Assembly: GCA_037179335.1 (NCBI GenBank)
Contig: JAKZHN010000009.1
Span: forward strand, 1-64,000
Direction: 5' to 3'
DNA: 64,000 bases
DNA from: Cyclaneusma minus
Lineage: Eukaryota > Ascomycota > Leotiomycetes > Marthamycetales > Marthamycetaceae
Of this stretch, positions 36,679 to 47,479 are shown piece after piece. Numbering within the stretch: position 1 is the first letter of the stretch; each line of letters opens with the position of its first letter. A model generated the notes under the pieces. That model saw only the letters and a list, made by a program, of their open reading frames with translations. It had not been told where the DNA came from and did not search any database. The position numbers and the translations under genes are program-made.

Positions 36679-38914
36679 ATGTCCTCGAAACGCTCTCGAG
36701 CGGCCTACGAGGCCGATCTACAGGCTCACCAGTCTCCATATGCCCTATATGGAACCCCTCTTCCCCCCGCCGACCCTGACGTGCGCGATGACGGCTCATA
36801 TGTGCCGGTCTGGAAACAAGAGGTGCTCGATGAGCGTGGCAGGAAGCGTCTGCATGGCGCATTTACCGGCGGTTTTAGTGCAGGGTAGGACGCCAATGCA
36901 GTGGCAGCATTCAGCCTTGAACTTCAGTGGCTAACAGATTCCCAGTTATTTCAATACCGTAGGATCCAAGGAAGGCTGGGCGCCTCAGACATTCGTATCG
37001 TCCCGTACGAACCGCCGGAAAGATGACCCGAAAGCACAGCAGCAGAAGCCTGAAGATTTTATGGATGAAGAGGATCTTGCCGAGGCGGAGGAGGCTCGGA
37101 AACTGCAAACTGCAGATGGATTTGCTGGATTGGGTTCTACCGAGGACGATAATACGCGGCGCGGGTTTCTTCTCGACTTGCTGAAGATAGATGGAGAGAC
37201 TATGGGCGTGAAACTCCTGAAAAAGATGGGCTGGCGAGAAGGGCAAGGCGTTGGGCCCAAGGTCCGGAGAAGAGCACGCTTAGACGAAACGTCGGGAGTC
37301 CTGTCGGACAGCAACGCCGAAACACATCTATTTGCGCCAGAGGATACGCGGATGATAAGCTTCGTCAGGAAAAATGACCACAAAGGACTTGGTTTCGAGG
37401 GCGAGACTAGGCTTTCCGATAATACTGGAACCCTGGCGAGACTGAATAGGGACGAGGACGACGACGACGACAGTTTCGGCACAGCACTCTCTGCCAAAGC
37501 AAAGAAGCCCAAAAAGAAGGCTCCTCGGGGCGGTATCGGTATAGGAGTCCTAAACGACACTGGATCCGACGATGAAGACCCCTATGAGATTGGCCCGCGC
37601 ATATCGTACAATCGAGTAATAGGGGGAGACAAAAAGAAGAAGAAAGCCAAGGCAGCTATAAACGGATCCATCAATCCGGTTGTGAGGGATGCTCCGGTAT
37701 TTATCTCGAAGAGAGTTGCAGCTGCCAAAGCATCTACTGGATTTCGGAAATGCCACGATGGGCGACTTCCTCTTGATGGGTTTGTTTTGAGCAGCGAATC
37801 TAGTAACTTGTCGATGGCGGCGACCGGCAAGACATATCCTCCCCCTGACATCCCGGCCGACTGGAAATCTGCGAAACAAGGTCTAGTCAATCCGACACCA
37901 GCCGATTACCAGTCGACTGCAGATGCTGCAAAAGCTTCCAAATTAGATCCGAAAAGTCGAGCGTCACTATTAGGAGAAGCCGCACTGCCAGGAAAATCAG
38001 TCTTCGATTTCCTATCCACTTCAGCACGAGACCGACTCGTCGCTGCAACTGGGAAGGACAACTTGCCCGCTGCTCGGGGCGAAATACCCAAAGGATATTC
38101 CCTTACCGCAGAGGAACGAGAGAAAGAGCTTGCAAACCTCATCCCCAAACTCGAAAAAGAAACGGCACTTGCAGCTCTGGCTCGAGGCTCTACCGGCTGG
38201 ATGCCCTACGGAGACGACGAAAACAAAAGACGTCGATACGTTAGCTATCTCGAATACCAGTCGGGTACCAGAAGTGCAATTCCAGAACGAGCACCAGGAA
38301 TACAGAAAGACGACTGGCTGAAAGAGCTTCACGAATTTTTCAACTGTGCCCGTATCTTCAAGCCCATGACGGGCGCGATGGCCACACGCTTTACCAGTTC
38401 CTCTGCAGCGCCCAAACCGACATCAGATAGCGGCGACAAGTCGACTGAATCATTGGTCAGTAAGCCTGCTTCGAAAGCAGAAGACCCTGCAGAAGCAGCA
38501 GCGAAATTGGGCATGTTTGGGCCGATGACGCGGTCGACGGCGGATTTCTATCCTACGCGATTACTGTGTAAGCGCTTCAATGTGAAGCCGCCTGCCCATG
38601 TGCAGCTGGATCCCGACCGTGCTGGCGAGGATGCAGGGAACGGTGGGAGTTTTGAAACTGGGGGCGGAAGCAAAGATCTGGACTTGGTGTCGAAGTCTGC
38701 GATGCAAGATATGCTGAGGGACTCGGGGGGTAGGAATCAGTATTTGGAGAGGAGAACGGCTGATCGGGATGTAGAGGTGAGGACTGAAGCGGCCCAGGAT
38801 GATGTGAAGCCTGTTGTTGTTGATGCGGAGCGCAATGAGGCGCTGGAGGGGCAGAAGGCTGGAGAGGCAGTGTTCAAAGCCATCTTTGGGGATAGTAGCG
38901 ATGAAGAGGAGTGA
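36679..38914 (+). CDS. G-patch domain protein, GPATCH1-like splicing factor
   Basis: Exons 36679-36884 and 36946-38914 (intron of 61 bp) encode 724 residues. It matches the GPATCH1 group (TOUGH in plants), associated with the spliceosome: an N-terminal block with PLPPADPDVRDDGSYVPVWK and GRKRLHGAFTGGFSAGYFNT, an acidic stretch EDFMDEEDLAEAEEA, and a G-patch at about 154-180 (GVKLLKKMGWREGQGVGPKV). The middle is charged with KKKKAK tracts. The C-terminus has GMFGPMTRSTADFYPTRLLC and KRFNVKPP, which is the second conserved block of this group, and ends in SSDEEE. G-patches activate DEAH helicases, so it probably acts on a spliceosomal helicase in the nucleus. The splice joint GGFSAG-YFNTVGSKEGWAP agrees with the family. 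Confidence 0.9.
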
Positions 38915-39483
38915 GGCGACTGGTAGTAAGATCCGATTCCTCCCAACTACTTGGCTTGCCACCAATCATTGGGTTTCTCCCAGTCATTCGGGCTTCTCCC
39001 AACCACTTGGGTTTTCCCCAGCTTGGATTTCTCTCCGGAGCAACGGGTACTAATTGGGGATGTCTGGGCCACCCTATCTATTCCGTCGATATCTACATAC
39101 CTTAATCTAAATATCTAATGTTTCAAAGGGGCAGATGATGTTCAGTGGAGTTGTATTATATATTAAACGGGTTACGGAGACTAAACCACTATCCGAGTTA
39201 TTATTTATGAACATTAATTTGAAGCTGTCGAGCACAATCCCCAGCCAGGACCCCTCGGCCGCGGCTGCCTTGACTAGGAACAAGTCGCTATGTGGCCACG
39301 GGAACGGGATCGCTGCATGGAGTTTTGAGTGCTTGGCGCGCCATGCCGCTTTCGCACAAGGCTCGGCCCCACCGACTCTTGCATCCGTCCACGGCAACAT
39401 TGAAGCAACCTCACCTCCTCTCCCCCACACAGTGTCCATCCCCTCTGCGCCATCTCCTCACCACCCCGAATCGTCGCGTCGCC
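38915..39483. promoter_or_regulatory. Spacer between GPATCH1-like gene and CAF40
   Basis: About 570 bp. The first part holds the tandem repeat at 38941-39027; then comes a short AT-rich stretch (39100-39220) and the CAF40 promoter and leader. Confidence 0.5.
38941..39027. repeat. Imperfect ~20-bp tandem repeat with palindromic units
   Basis: Four to five imperfect units of about 20 bp, of the form CCCAAnnACTTGGGnnT, begin 27 bp after the stop codon of the GPATCH1-like gene. Each unit contains CCCAA and TTGGG arms and so can form a small hairpin. It probably lies in the 3' untranslated region. Confidence 0.7.
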
Positions 39484-40740
39484 ATGGCCCTGAGCAATAT
39501 GCTCCCGTCCGCTCACGTCTTCTCGCACCAGCAGCAGCACTTCCAGTCCGAGCCGTCCTGGATGCACCAGCAAACCCACCACCATGCACAGCAGCAAGCC
39601 CAGGCCCAGGCCCAGCAGCAGCACTACAATCGCATTGCCGCCTCGCACAACAACCAGAACCAGGCGCTCGGCCCCCTCAACTCGCAGATCGATGCCCCGG
39701 CTGCCTCGGTCGACGGCATGAGCGAGGACAGCCGACGCGTGCTCAACCTCGTGGCCGACCTGATGAACGACAATATGCGCGAGAGTGCGCTGCTTGAGCT
39801 GAGCAAGAAGAGGGAGTCGGTCTCGGAGCTGGCCTTGATCCTGTGGCACTCTTTCGGTATGTAGCCATGATACCGCGTGCCATGCGCTATACAGCTGACA
39901 CTGGGACTTTACTGCTAAAGGCGTCATGACTTCTCTTCTGCAAGAAATCATCTCCGTCTACACCCTGCTGAGCCCCTCGCAGCTCACTGCGGCTGCCTCC
40001 AATCGAGTCTGCAATGCGCTCGCTCTGCTCCAGTGCGTTGCCTCCCACAATGAGACGCGCGCTCTATTCTTAAACGGTAGGTCGCCCCTGTTGCAGACGC
40101 GAGAAACATCGCTTACTTTCTTACAGCTCACATCCCCCTGTTCCTCTACCCGTTCTTGAACACTACGTCGAAGTCGCGACCATTCGAGTACCTCCGCTTG
40201 ACTTCCTTGGGCGTGATTGGGGCGTTAGTGAAGAACGATTCGTCCGATGTCATCAACTTTCTCCTAACTACCGAGATCATCCCGCTTTGCCTCAGGATCA
40301 TGGAGACCGGATCGGAACTGAGCAAGACGGTAGCCATTTTCATCGTCCAGAAGATCTTGCTGGATGACCATGGTCTCAACTACATCTGCGCTACGTACGA
40401 GAGGTTCTATGCCGTTGGGACTGTCCTTAGCAACATGGTGTCCCAGCTGGTTGAGCAGCAGACCGCACGCCTTCTCAAGCATGTCGTTCGATGCTTTTTG
40501 AGGTTAGCAAAAAAGTGCCCCTTTTGCGCCGGTCTTCACTAACACTTGTCGCCCAGATTGAGTGACAATGCCCGTGCTCGCGAGGCCTTGCGCCAGTGTC
40601 TTCCTGAGCCCCTCCGCGATGCGACTTTCTCCTCCGTCCTCCGCGATGACGCTGCTACGAAACGATGCCTCACCCAGCTTCTCATCAACCTCGCGGACAA
40701 TGTCGGCGAACCTGGCAGCAGCCACCATTCCCTCCAATAA
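39484..40740 (+). CDS. CAF40: CCR4-NOT subunit Caf40/CNOT9 (Rcd1)
   Basis: Exons 39484-39856, 39921-40076, 40127-40502 and 40557-40740 (introns of 64, 50 and 54 bp) encode 362 residues. Caf40 is an armadillo-repeat subunit of CCR4-NOT that binds Not1 and recruits mRNA-binding and microRNA/codon-usage factors. The first 80 residues are Gln/His-rich and disordered; the rest is the Rcd1 fold: VADLMNDNMRESALLELSKK, LALILWHSFGVMTSLLQEI, LFLNAHIPLFLYPFLNT, PFEYLRLTSLGVIGALVK, LIEQQ-type helix SQLVEQQTARLLKHVVRCFL, and RLSDNARAREALRQCLPEPL. The end is DNVGEPGSSHHSLQ. A start at 39484 (MALSNMLPSAHVF) was preferred to upstream ATGs. Every splice joint restores a conserved helix. Confidence 0.96.
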
Positions 40741-41760
40741 ATTTCTGCCATCTAGCTACGGACTACGACATACGAACTCTCACCTAATGTACCATATTTT
40801 CACCAAAGCATGCGTCGGGCACGTCTGGTGTTTCTACTCGGTTCTGCATAGACATAGCGCTGCGGAGTCTTTGATATTCTCAGGTTTGGGCGATACCTTC
40901 GGTTCGGTAAAGGCTGTTTCCTGGGGACTTGCGAGAAACGAAAAGGGGTTTTCTAAAAGAAGCGAATCCGAGGATCTGGGCATTGCAACGGTGTCGATGG
41001 GCTGGGATTCTTCGTTCGCCTCTTCTTTGCGGGGCAGTTCAGTCTAAATTTTTGCTTTTTACATACAGGGGCGACGGGAATAGTTTCTCGCACAGCAGCA
41101 GGGTTGGGTTGTTATCTTACGAGAGCTGCATTCCACGGCCGGAGTTTGGTGGAGACGGGGCTTGGGGGATCTTTCGTGGCTTGTGTATAGATACTACCGG
41201 GCGCCTGGTATTTAGCAATGGTATTTAGCAAATGGATGGATTTTATTGGCGTTTGATGTGTAGCTGTTCCGAGTAGTCGAGTACCCAGTTACACACAGGC
41301 TTGGTCTGCGTTTCTCAAGATTTCTACAAGCCTTGAGCCTTCTATGTGTCAAAGCCCACCGAGTGAACCACAGGTCAAACAGCCTGCTGGAGAAGGTCCA
41401 CCAGGTTCGAGAGGCCGCTACATGTATATGGTGACGGTTTGCTATGCATCGTGGAATCAAGGGCTGGGGATTGTGCGATTGTCGTTAGATCAGTCCCTCA
41501 GTTTCAGTCCGTTCCGTAGATCCACTGCACGCCGAAAGCTCCTTCTGATCAGCTGACCGAGTCGGAAGATCTATTATCGCGATAAGGAAATTCCTTATTG
41601 CCCCGCCACGACATTCGTTCCGGTCCAGACTCCACTATCAAACAGTCTCATGCTGCTGAGCGCCGTATGATCTTCAAGAATCTCCCCAGCTGAAATTTAG
41701 ACTTTACGCAAGCTTCCAAGCTGAGTTCTAGGCAAGACATTTCGATCTCACCCTCAAACA
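40741..41760. other. Spacer between CAF40 and PBY1
   Basis: One kilobase between two plus-strand genes. It holds the CAF40 3' end and the PBY1 promoter. Open frames (40562-41047, 40929-41228) run partly through CAF40 exon 4 and are shadows. I see no RNA gene. Confidence 0.5.
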
Positions 41761-44237
41761 ATGCATATCCTCGTAGGTCCACTCTCATGGAGCTCAGTCC
41801 CTTTCCACTCAACTGACGCTTGCAAAGGTGGTCAATGACGATGGCCCGCCATCTAACCAGTCTTCTCCATACGTCCACTCTCTCGTTCTAAACCTGCAAA
41901 ATGCCGGCCACACCGTCTCCGTCGTGCTTCCGCACACCCAGCGCTCGTGGATTGGCAAAGCCCACATGATCGGCCAAACCGTGAAGCCCACCTACTTCCG
42001 CCCGGGAACCCTGCACCAAGACGATGGCACCACTCACTCCCGGCCTCTCCAGTCTCCCAAGCCCCAGGAGGAGTGGATTCTTGTCGATGGCACGCCAGCC
42101 AGCTGTGTCCAAATCGGACTGTACCACTACTTCCAGGACAAGGGCCCAATTGACCTGGTGGTGAGCGGTCCCAATTACGGGCGAAACTCAACTGCAGTCT
42201 TCAGCTTGAGCAGCGGAACGGTTGGAGGAGCCCTGGAGGCAGCCGTGTGCAAGAAGAAGGCAATCGCCCTCTCCTACGCATTCAACTCGCGCAACCACGA
42301 CCCCGACATCATTGCAGGAGCTTCGAAGCTGTCTGTGAGATTGATCGAGCACCTCTACAAGAACTGGGGCGAGAATGTGGACCTGTACACGGTCAATGTG
42401 CCGTTGATTGAGGGCGTGGAAGACAAGAAGGTGCTGTGGACTAAGATGTTGCAGAACTACTGGGGTCCGGCAAGCTGTTTCCAGGAGGTTGAGGATGAAG
42501 AGACGGATCCGGCGGAGGAGGAGCAGAAGATCAGGGAGGGTGAGAGTCCAACTGACGAGAAGAACCTGGTCTTGGGCCATAAGCATAAACATTTCAAGTG
42601 GGCTCCTAGATTTACGGATGTCTATGAGAGTGTTGAGAAAGCCGGTCCTGGAAACGACGGGTGGGCCGTCAAGGAAGGCTTTACCAGGTAAGCACCCCCG
42701 AATCATCAAGCCATACGATGGGTACTGATTGATATTGCAGCATCACTCCCCTGAAGGCGAACTTCATGCATGCTCAGATGGTAGAAGGGGAGCTCAAGCT
42801 GTGAGTGGATAGATATGGGATCACAGCACACTAGACTTCATGTTAGCTTGATTCATATCTGTACCAACCTGCATCAGAAAGGGTAGTTGTCTGACCGTCC
42901 GTGACTTCAGGCCTCCTGTACTCCCCGATGTCAGCACCATGTCGATATCCAGCAAGCCATCTCCTCATTTTTACGCCGTAATAAACTACGAAGACGCATA
43001 CGTCCAACCCCTGATTATATCAGCCATAGAGTCGTCATTCCCCAAAGGCACATACACATTCTTAGACTCCCCCAGCTCGCTTCCCACTCCTCAGTCTCCA
43101 CTTCTCCAGATCCAAGCATACGAAGAAATAGACTTCGATCATCTCATGAGCCACTCCTCAACCTCGTTTGCAAACGCCTACGTCATCCGCAAAGCCCTCA
43201 TTCGCAAGCACTATCTCAGCACAACCATCAGCAACTCGATCGTCAAACATCCCAACTCGATTCTCGCGAAGCACTCCCGTCCCTCTTGCCATTTTGAGCT
43301 CGACTACGCTGAGTTCCTCGATGACGCGCTCGTCGAAGCCTGGGAGTTACAAGAAAGTTTTCAAAAGAACGAAGATAAGGAACCTGCTGACCGCGAATGG
43401 TGGATCCTCAAACCCGGCATGAGCGACCGCGGACAGGGCATTCGTCTTTTCAGCACCTATGCCGAACTGGAATCCATATTCGAAGAATGGGAAGCCGAGC
43501 GTCCGGACTCTGACGATGATGATGAAAACACCGATGCGGGTGATAAGCGCGACGACAACGACGACTATATCATCACGTCAGACCTTCGCCATTTCATCGC
43601 ACAGCCCTACATCAACCCGCCTCTGCTTTTCCCTGAAGACCCGCGCAAATTCCACATCCGCACTTATGTCCTGGCACTCGGCAGCCTTCAGGTCTACGTC
43701 TACAAACCCATGCTCGCACTCTTCGCACGAGACCCCTACGTCCCACCATCATTCAGCTCGTCGTCAAGCACATCCGAACTCTCCGCACACCTCACAAACA
43801 CCTGTCTCCAAACCTCCGTTGCATCCTCCCAGCCCAGAGACTCGGAAAACAGCGTCAAAGCCTTCTGGTCCTTACCCTCTACGCACCCATATCTCGGCAC
43901 CGCCTGGCAAGACCGTGTCTTCACGCAAATCTGTGCAATCACAGGCGAGACTTTTCTAGCAGCTGCGAAAGACATGGGCATCCATTTCCAAGCCTTGCCA
44001 AATGCTTTTGAGGTGTTTGGATTGGACTTTCTGGTTGATGGGAAGGGAGATGCGTTCTTGTTGGAGGTTAATGCGTTTCCGGATTTTGGACAGACGGGAG
44101 AGGAGCTGAGGGGGATTGTGAGTGGGCTGTGGAAGGAGGTTGTGGGGGTTGTTGGGGCTGGGTTGCTGGGTGTGAAGGGTGGGGGAATGGGGGAGGGGTT
44201 GGTGAAGGTTGGGGAGGTGGATTTGGGAAGGAGATGA
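41761..44237 (+). CDS. PBY1: P-body protein Pby1-like, SurE domain fused to tubulin-tyrosine-ligase domain
   Basis: Exons 41761-41772 (12 bp), 41828-42687, 42741-42800 and 42911-44237 encode 752 residues, the same size as yeast Pby1 (753). The N-terminal SurE-like nucleotidase domain begins MHILVVNDDGPPSNQSSPYV and has SGPNYGRNSTAVFSLSSGTV near residue 130. From about residue 325 a tubulin-tyrosine-ligase-like ATP-grasp domain follows, with WWILKPGMSDRGQGIRLFS, FHIRTYVLALGSLQVYVYKP and DAFLLEVNAFPDFGQTGEE. An acidic loop (DSDDDDENTDAGDKRDD) lies within it. Yeast Pby1 associates with P-bodies and with the decapping machinery; the biochemical activity is unresolved. The 12-bp first exon is needed to restore the SurE start motif. 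The two domains join over a short exon at 42741, with exon 4 in frame. Confidence 0.92.
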
Positions 44238-45048
44238 TTGGGTTGATTTGAATTGAGCGGTTACGATCGGGGAAAGGGGGGTAAAGGATTTGTCAATGTG
44301 TCCGTTATCAAGCGACCCCTCTGGACAAGACAGCCTGTGAAAAGACAGATATCACTCGTCTCCGCCATGATCACGCCACAGTCCCTAAAAGTTGAGAGGA
44401 GGGCTGTGCAGTGCCACAGCCGAGCTCCAAAACAGTCCGGTTACTTCGGCTGTTCAATCCGAGCGTGAGTTGGTTGAAAGTCCGCAGAGGAATTTGTATT
44501 CAATTCTCTGAACTTACACCAGCCTGCGGATGGCTTTTATCATCGGACCGATTCCAAATCAAAGCTCAAGCTGGGCTGTTACCAAGAGCACATTCAAGTA
44601 CATGTGGATAGATCTCAATTCTCCACAGTCGGTACTTTAAAGAGCAATAAGTCGAATGCTGGCATTACCCTCAGGGCATCGAGATTGTGTCGAGAGTGAC
44701 GTGCGGCTATTCAAAGTTGACGACGAGCCAGATAATATGGATGCGACTGGTTCGCAGTGGCACTATCATGGAGGGGTTTACGCTTAGACTTCCATCGCAA
44801 ATATCTGGTAAGAAGAACATATGGGGATTTGCCGCCGTCACTGCTTTTCTTAATCTTCGTGTTCTTCAGCCTATCGAGGTTAGTAGCGGCACCGTCTGAT
44901 TGACCCTTCCAGGCTATGCTGCTAGATCCGGATCACAACACACTTCTAGTTAGACGAGCACGCCGACTCCAGTCTAACACCACAAACCCGCACCATTTTT
45001 TCTCCTTCTCTACCGTTTCTCTCTACAAATTTAGGTTTTCGGGGTCTT
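44238..45048. other. Gene-free flank between PBY1 and the retrotransposon block
   Basis: About 800 bp of normal composition with only short featureless open frames (44253-44468, 44411-44611, 44687-44899, 44916-45116). It ends at the 5-bp target duplication of the gypsy element. No RIP-like AT bias is visible before about 45100. Confidence 0.5.
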
Positions 45049-45053
45049 CCGAA
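45049..45053. repeat. Left target-site duplication CCGAA of the gypsy element
   Basis: CCGAA directly precedes the LTR start TATCACGG at 45054 and is repeated directly after the right LTR end GTAACA at 62495-62499. The exact 5-bp match at the two ends of a 17.4-kb block supports a single insertion event. Confidence 0.8.
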
Positions 45054-45256
45054 TATCACGGCTACACCAGGAGGGGTCACGTGGACCGACGCGAGGGTAA
45101 TAGACAAGATAAATAAAGCTAAAGAATTAAGAGGGACGGGGGTCTGGCAATTTTAAGTAATTGGCTGAATTCCCAACCGGTCGCTTAAAGCGCTAGCGTG
45201 TAAATAAATAATTACAAAGAATTTTTTTTTCCAAAAGGGGCCAAAGCCCTGTAATA
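45054..45256 (-). repeat. Left LTR (3' LTR) of the minus-strand gypsy element
   Basis: About 203 bp, aligned end to end with 62293-62494. Plus-strand ends are TATCACGG and GTAATA, RIP-altered from TG...CA termini. The outer half (45054-45130) keeps C and G where the other LTR has T and A; the inner half shows the reverse. Shared landmarks are GGGACGGGGGTCTGG and CCGGTCGCTT with GCGCTAGCGTGTAAA. Confidence 0.85.
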
Positions 45257-46873
45257 CTATTTTTTTGCTTTTCAAAGCGAATTTCATCAAGCGTATAACG
45301 CCCTTTATTAATTCTGGGATTTTAATTTTTTTATATTTTTTATATTTGGCTTGCGGGGATTTCTTTTTATTATTTAATAAAATAGTTTTTATTAAAATAG
45401 GAAAAATAATACCAGTCTTTATTTATAGGGTATTCGATTTATTTAATTTAATAATAAAGCTTTTTTTAATTATTCTTTAATTAAAAATATAATCTATTTT
45501 TTATTAATTATTTTCGCTATTTAAAATAATAATTGGAAATGTCCTTAATAGCTATTATTTAAATAATAAATTATTTAAATAATATTGAAATAAATTAGCA
45601 TAAAAATATTATATAAGCCGGCTTTAATATAAATTTATAAAAATTTAAATGCAAAAGAACAGGACTATACTGCTATATAATAGCGAATAGGCCGATTTAT
45701 TTTAATCCAAGTTTTTTTTTAGTATTTTAAATTTTTTTATAAATAAATAAATTATATTGCCAATTTGGTAATTAAAATGCAATTTGCAATATTTATTAAT
45801 ATAAAATTGCATTTTTTTCTAAAAGAAATTTAATTTTTTTATATATATTTTAATAAATGTAATTTATAGTTTTGCAAATTAAATTGCGTTTTTTTAAAAA
45901 AATGTAATTATTTAAATAATAAATATATAAAAAAATATAGGGATTTGCAAGATTTTAGCTATAAATAATATAAAAAATAGATTTTATTAATTAATTTATA
46001 TGATTATTAATAATAAATATTTGATTCATTTTCTTTTTTAGCTATTCCAATATATTTATAATAGCCATTTAATTTTAAAATTTATTTTTAAATAAACTAT
46101 TATTAATAAATAGTAATTAATATTTAGAAGTTTGCAAAAATAGCGCAAAACTTTACCTATAAATTAAAACTTTTTATTTAAAATAATGCTTTTGGGCTAT
46201 TTATATAATTTAAAAATATTTTTATAAAATAAACGGGCTATTTATTTAGAAAATAAATTTTCAATATACCCAATATTAAAAAACCAAAAAATAAAATAAA
46301 TTATTTTAAAAAACCAATTTAAAATTATTATAATAGCTTTTTTTTTGCTAAATAGCAAATTGGTAATAAAATCCATTACAATATATTTTTATAGCTTTTG
46401 GGCAATCCAAATAAATTTTAAATATTTTGGTATTTTTATTTAAATAATTTGGCTTTTTAATAATAGTAATAATTAAAAACAAATTATTAAATATCCAAAG
46501 CTATTTATTTCCAATAATAGTTTTTGCAAATTTGCTTTAGTTTTTTTTTATAATTATAAATAATAAAATTATAAATTGCTTTATAATATTTAAAAAAACC
46601 TAATAGCATATTAAAATAAAGGAAAAAAAGATTTTATATATGCATTAGCCGCTATTAGCTATTTAATTTTTAATAGCGTTTATTTTGCAGCTATAATTAA
46701 AAGAAATAGCAATAATTTTAATTGAATTATATATTTTAAATAAAGGCATTTTTAAATCCGAATGCTTTAATTTATTATTTAAAATTGGCAAATTGTTTTT
46801 AGAAATATTAAAAAATTATAAAAGCGAAATTTGCGAATTATATAAATAAATTGGCCATTTAATTAAAGCCAAT

Positions 46874-46995
46874 TTGTCACACGGCTTAAATATCGATGCA
46901 GAAATATTTCCATTATTCGAAAACACTACGGGTCTTTTGCATGCAATTGTACTCTAGCTCAGCGGTAACGGGCTGCACACGTTACCGTCGTGACA
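46874..46995. mobile_element. Solo LTR (122 bp) with CAATT target duplication, not RIP-mutated
   Basis: It starts TGTCACACGG and ends CGTCGTGACA, so the ends are inverted TGTCAC/GTGACA, as in LTRs. CAATT lies directly before (46869-46873) and directly after (46996-47000). The interior is GC-normal and stands out in very AT-rich sequence; it holds an 8-bp inverted repeat CGGTAACG...CGTTACCG near the right end. I infer a small LTR left by recombination, or a tiny non-autonomous element, that came in after the surrounding gypsy copy had been mutated or that is too short to be a RIP target. Confidence 0.8.
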
Positions 46996-47479
46996 CAATT
47001 TTATTAATTTTAATAGTATTTTTATCCAATTTTTAAATAGGAGCAGCGCTTTATTTTTATATTGCATTTTAGAATTTATAGGATTTTTTAAATAATTTTA
47101 TATTTATTAAATGAAAATATCCAATTTGCTATTTTAATAATTTAATATACTAATAATTTTAAAATTAAATATTTGCGAAAATATTTAGCTATATAACTTA
47201 TTTGCAATTTATTCTTTTTTTTATATTGAAAGATTTCAAATTTTTATAATTAATAAAAATTTAAATGGCTTTGGCTATATTAATAGTAAATTTTTGCTAA
47301 TATTTAAATATATTAATAATAGCAAAAAGCTTTTTATTATAAATAAAAAGCTATAAGCTTTAAGCGATTTTCAGCATTTTTTTAAAAAAGAACTGCTTTA
47401 AAAATATAATTTAAAGCATTTATTTTAATATAGATTTCTTTTAAATATAATAAGCTAAAATTAAAATATAAATAATAGT

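Noticed and set aside
45034..45258. Reading the flanking repeats as a terminal-inverted-repeat element GGT...ACC
   Set aside because: Similarity left of 45054 is weak, whereas TG/CA-type ends with an exact CCGAA duplication fit an LTR.
46930..46990. tRNA-like A-box (TAGCTCAGCGG) in the GC island
   Set aside because: No B-box or cloverleaf follows, and the LTR ends plus CAATT duplication explain the segment better.
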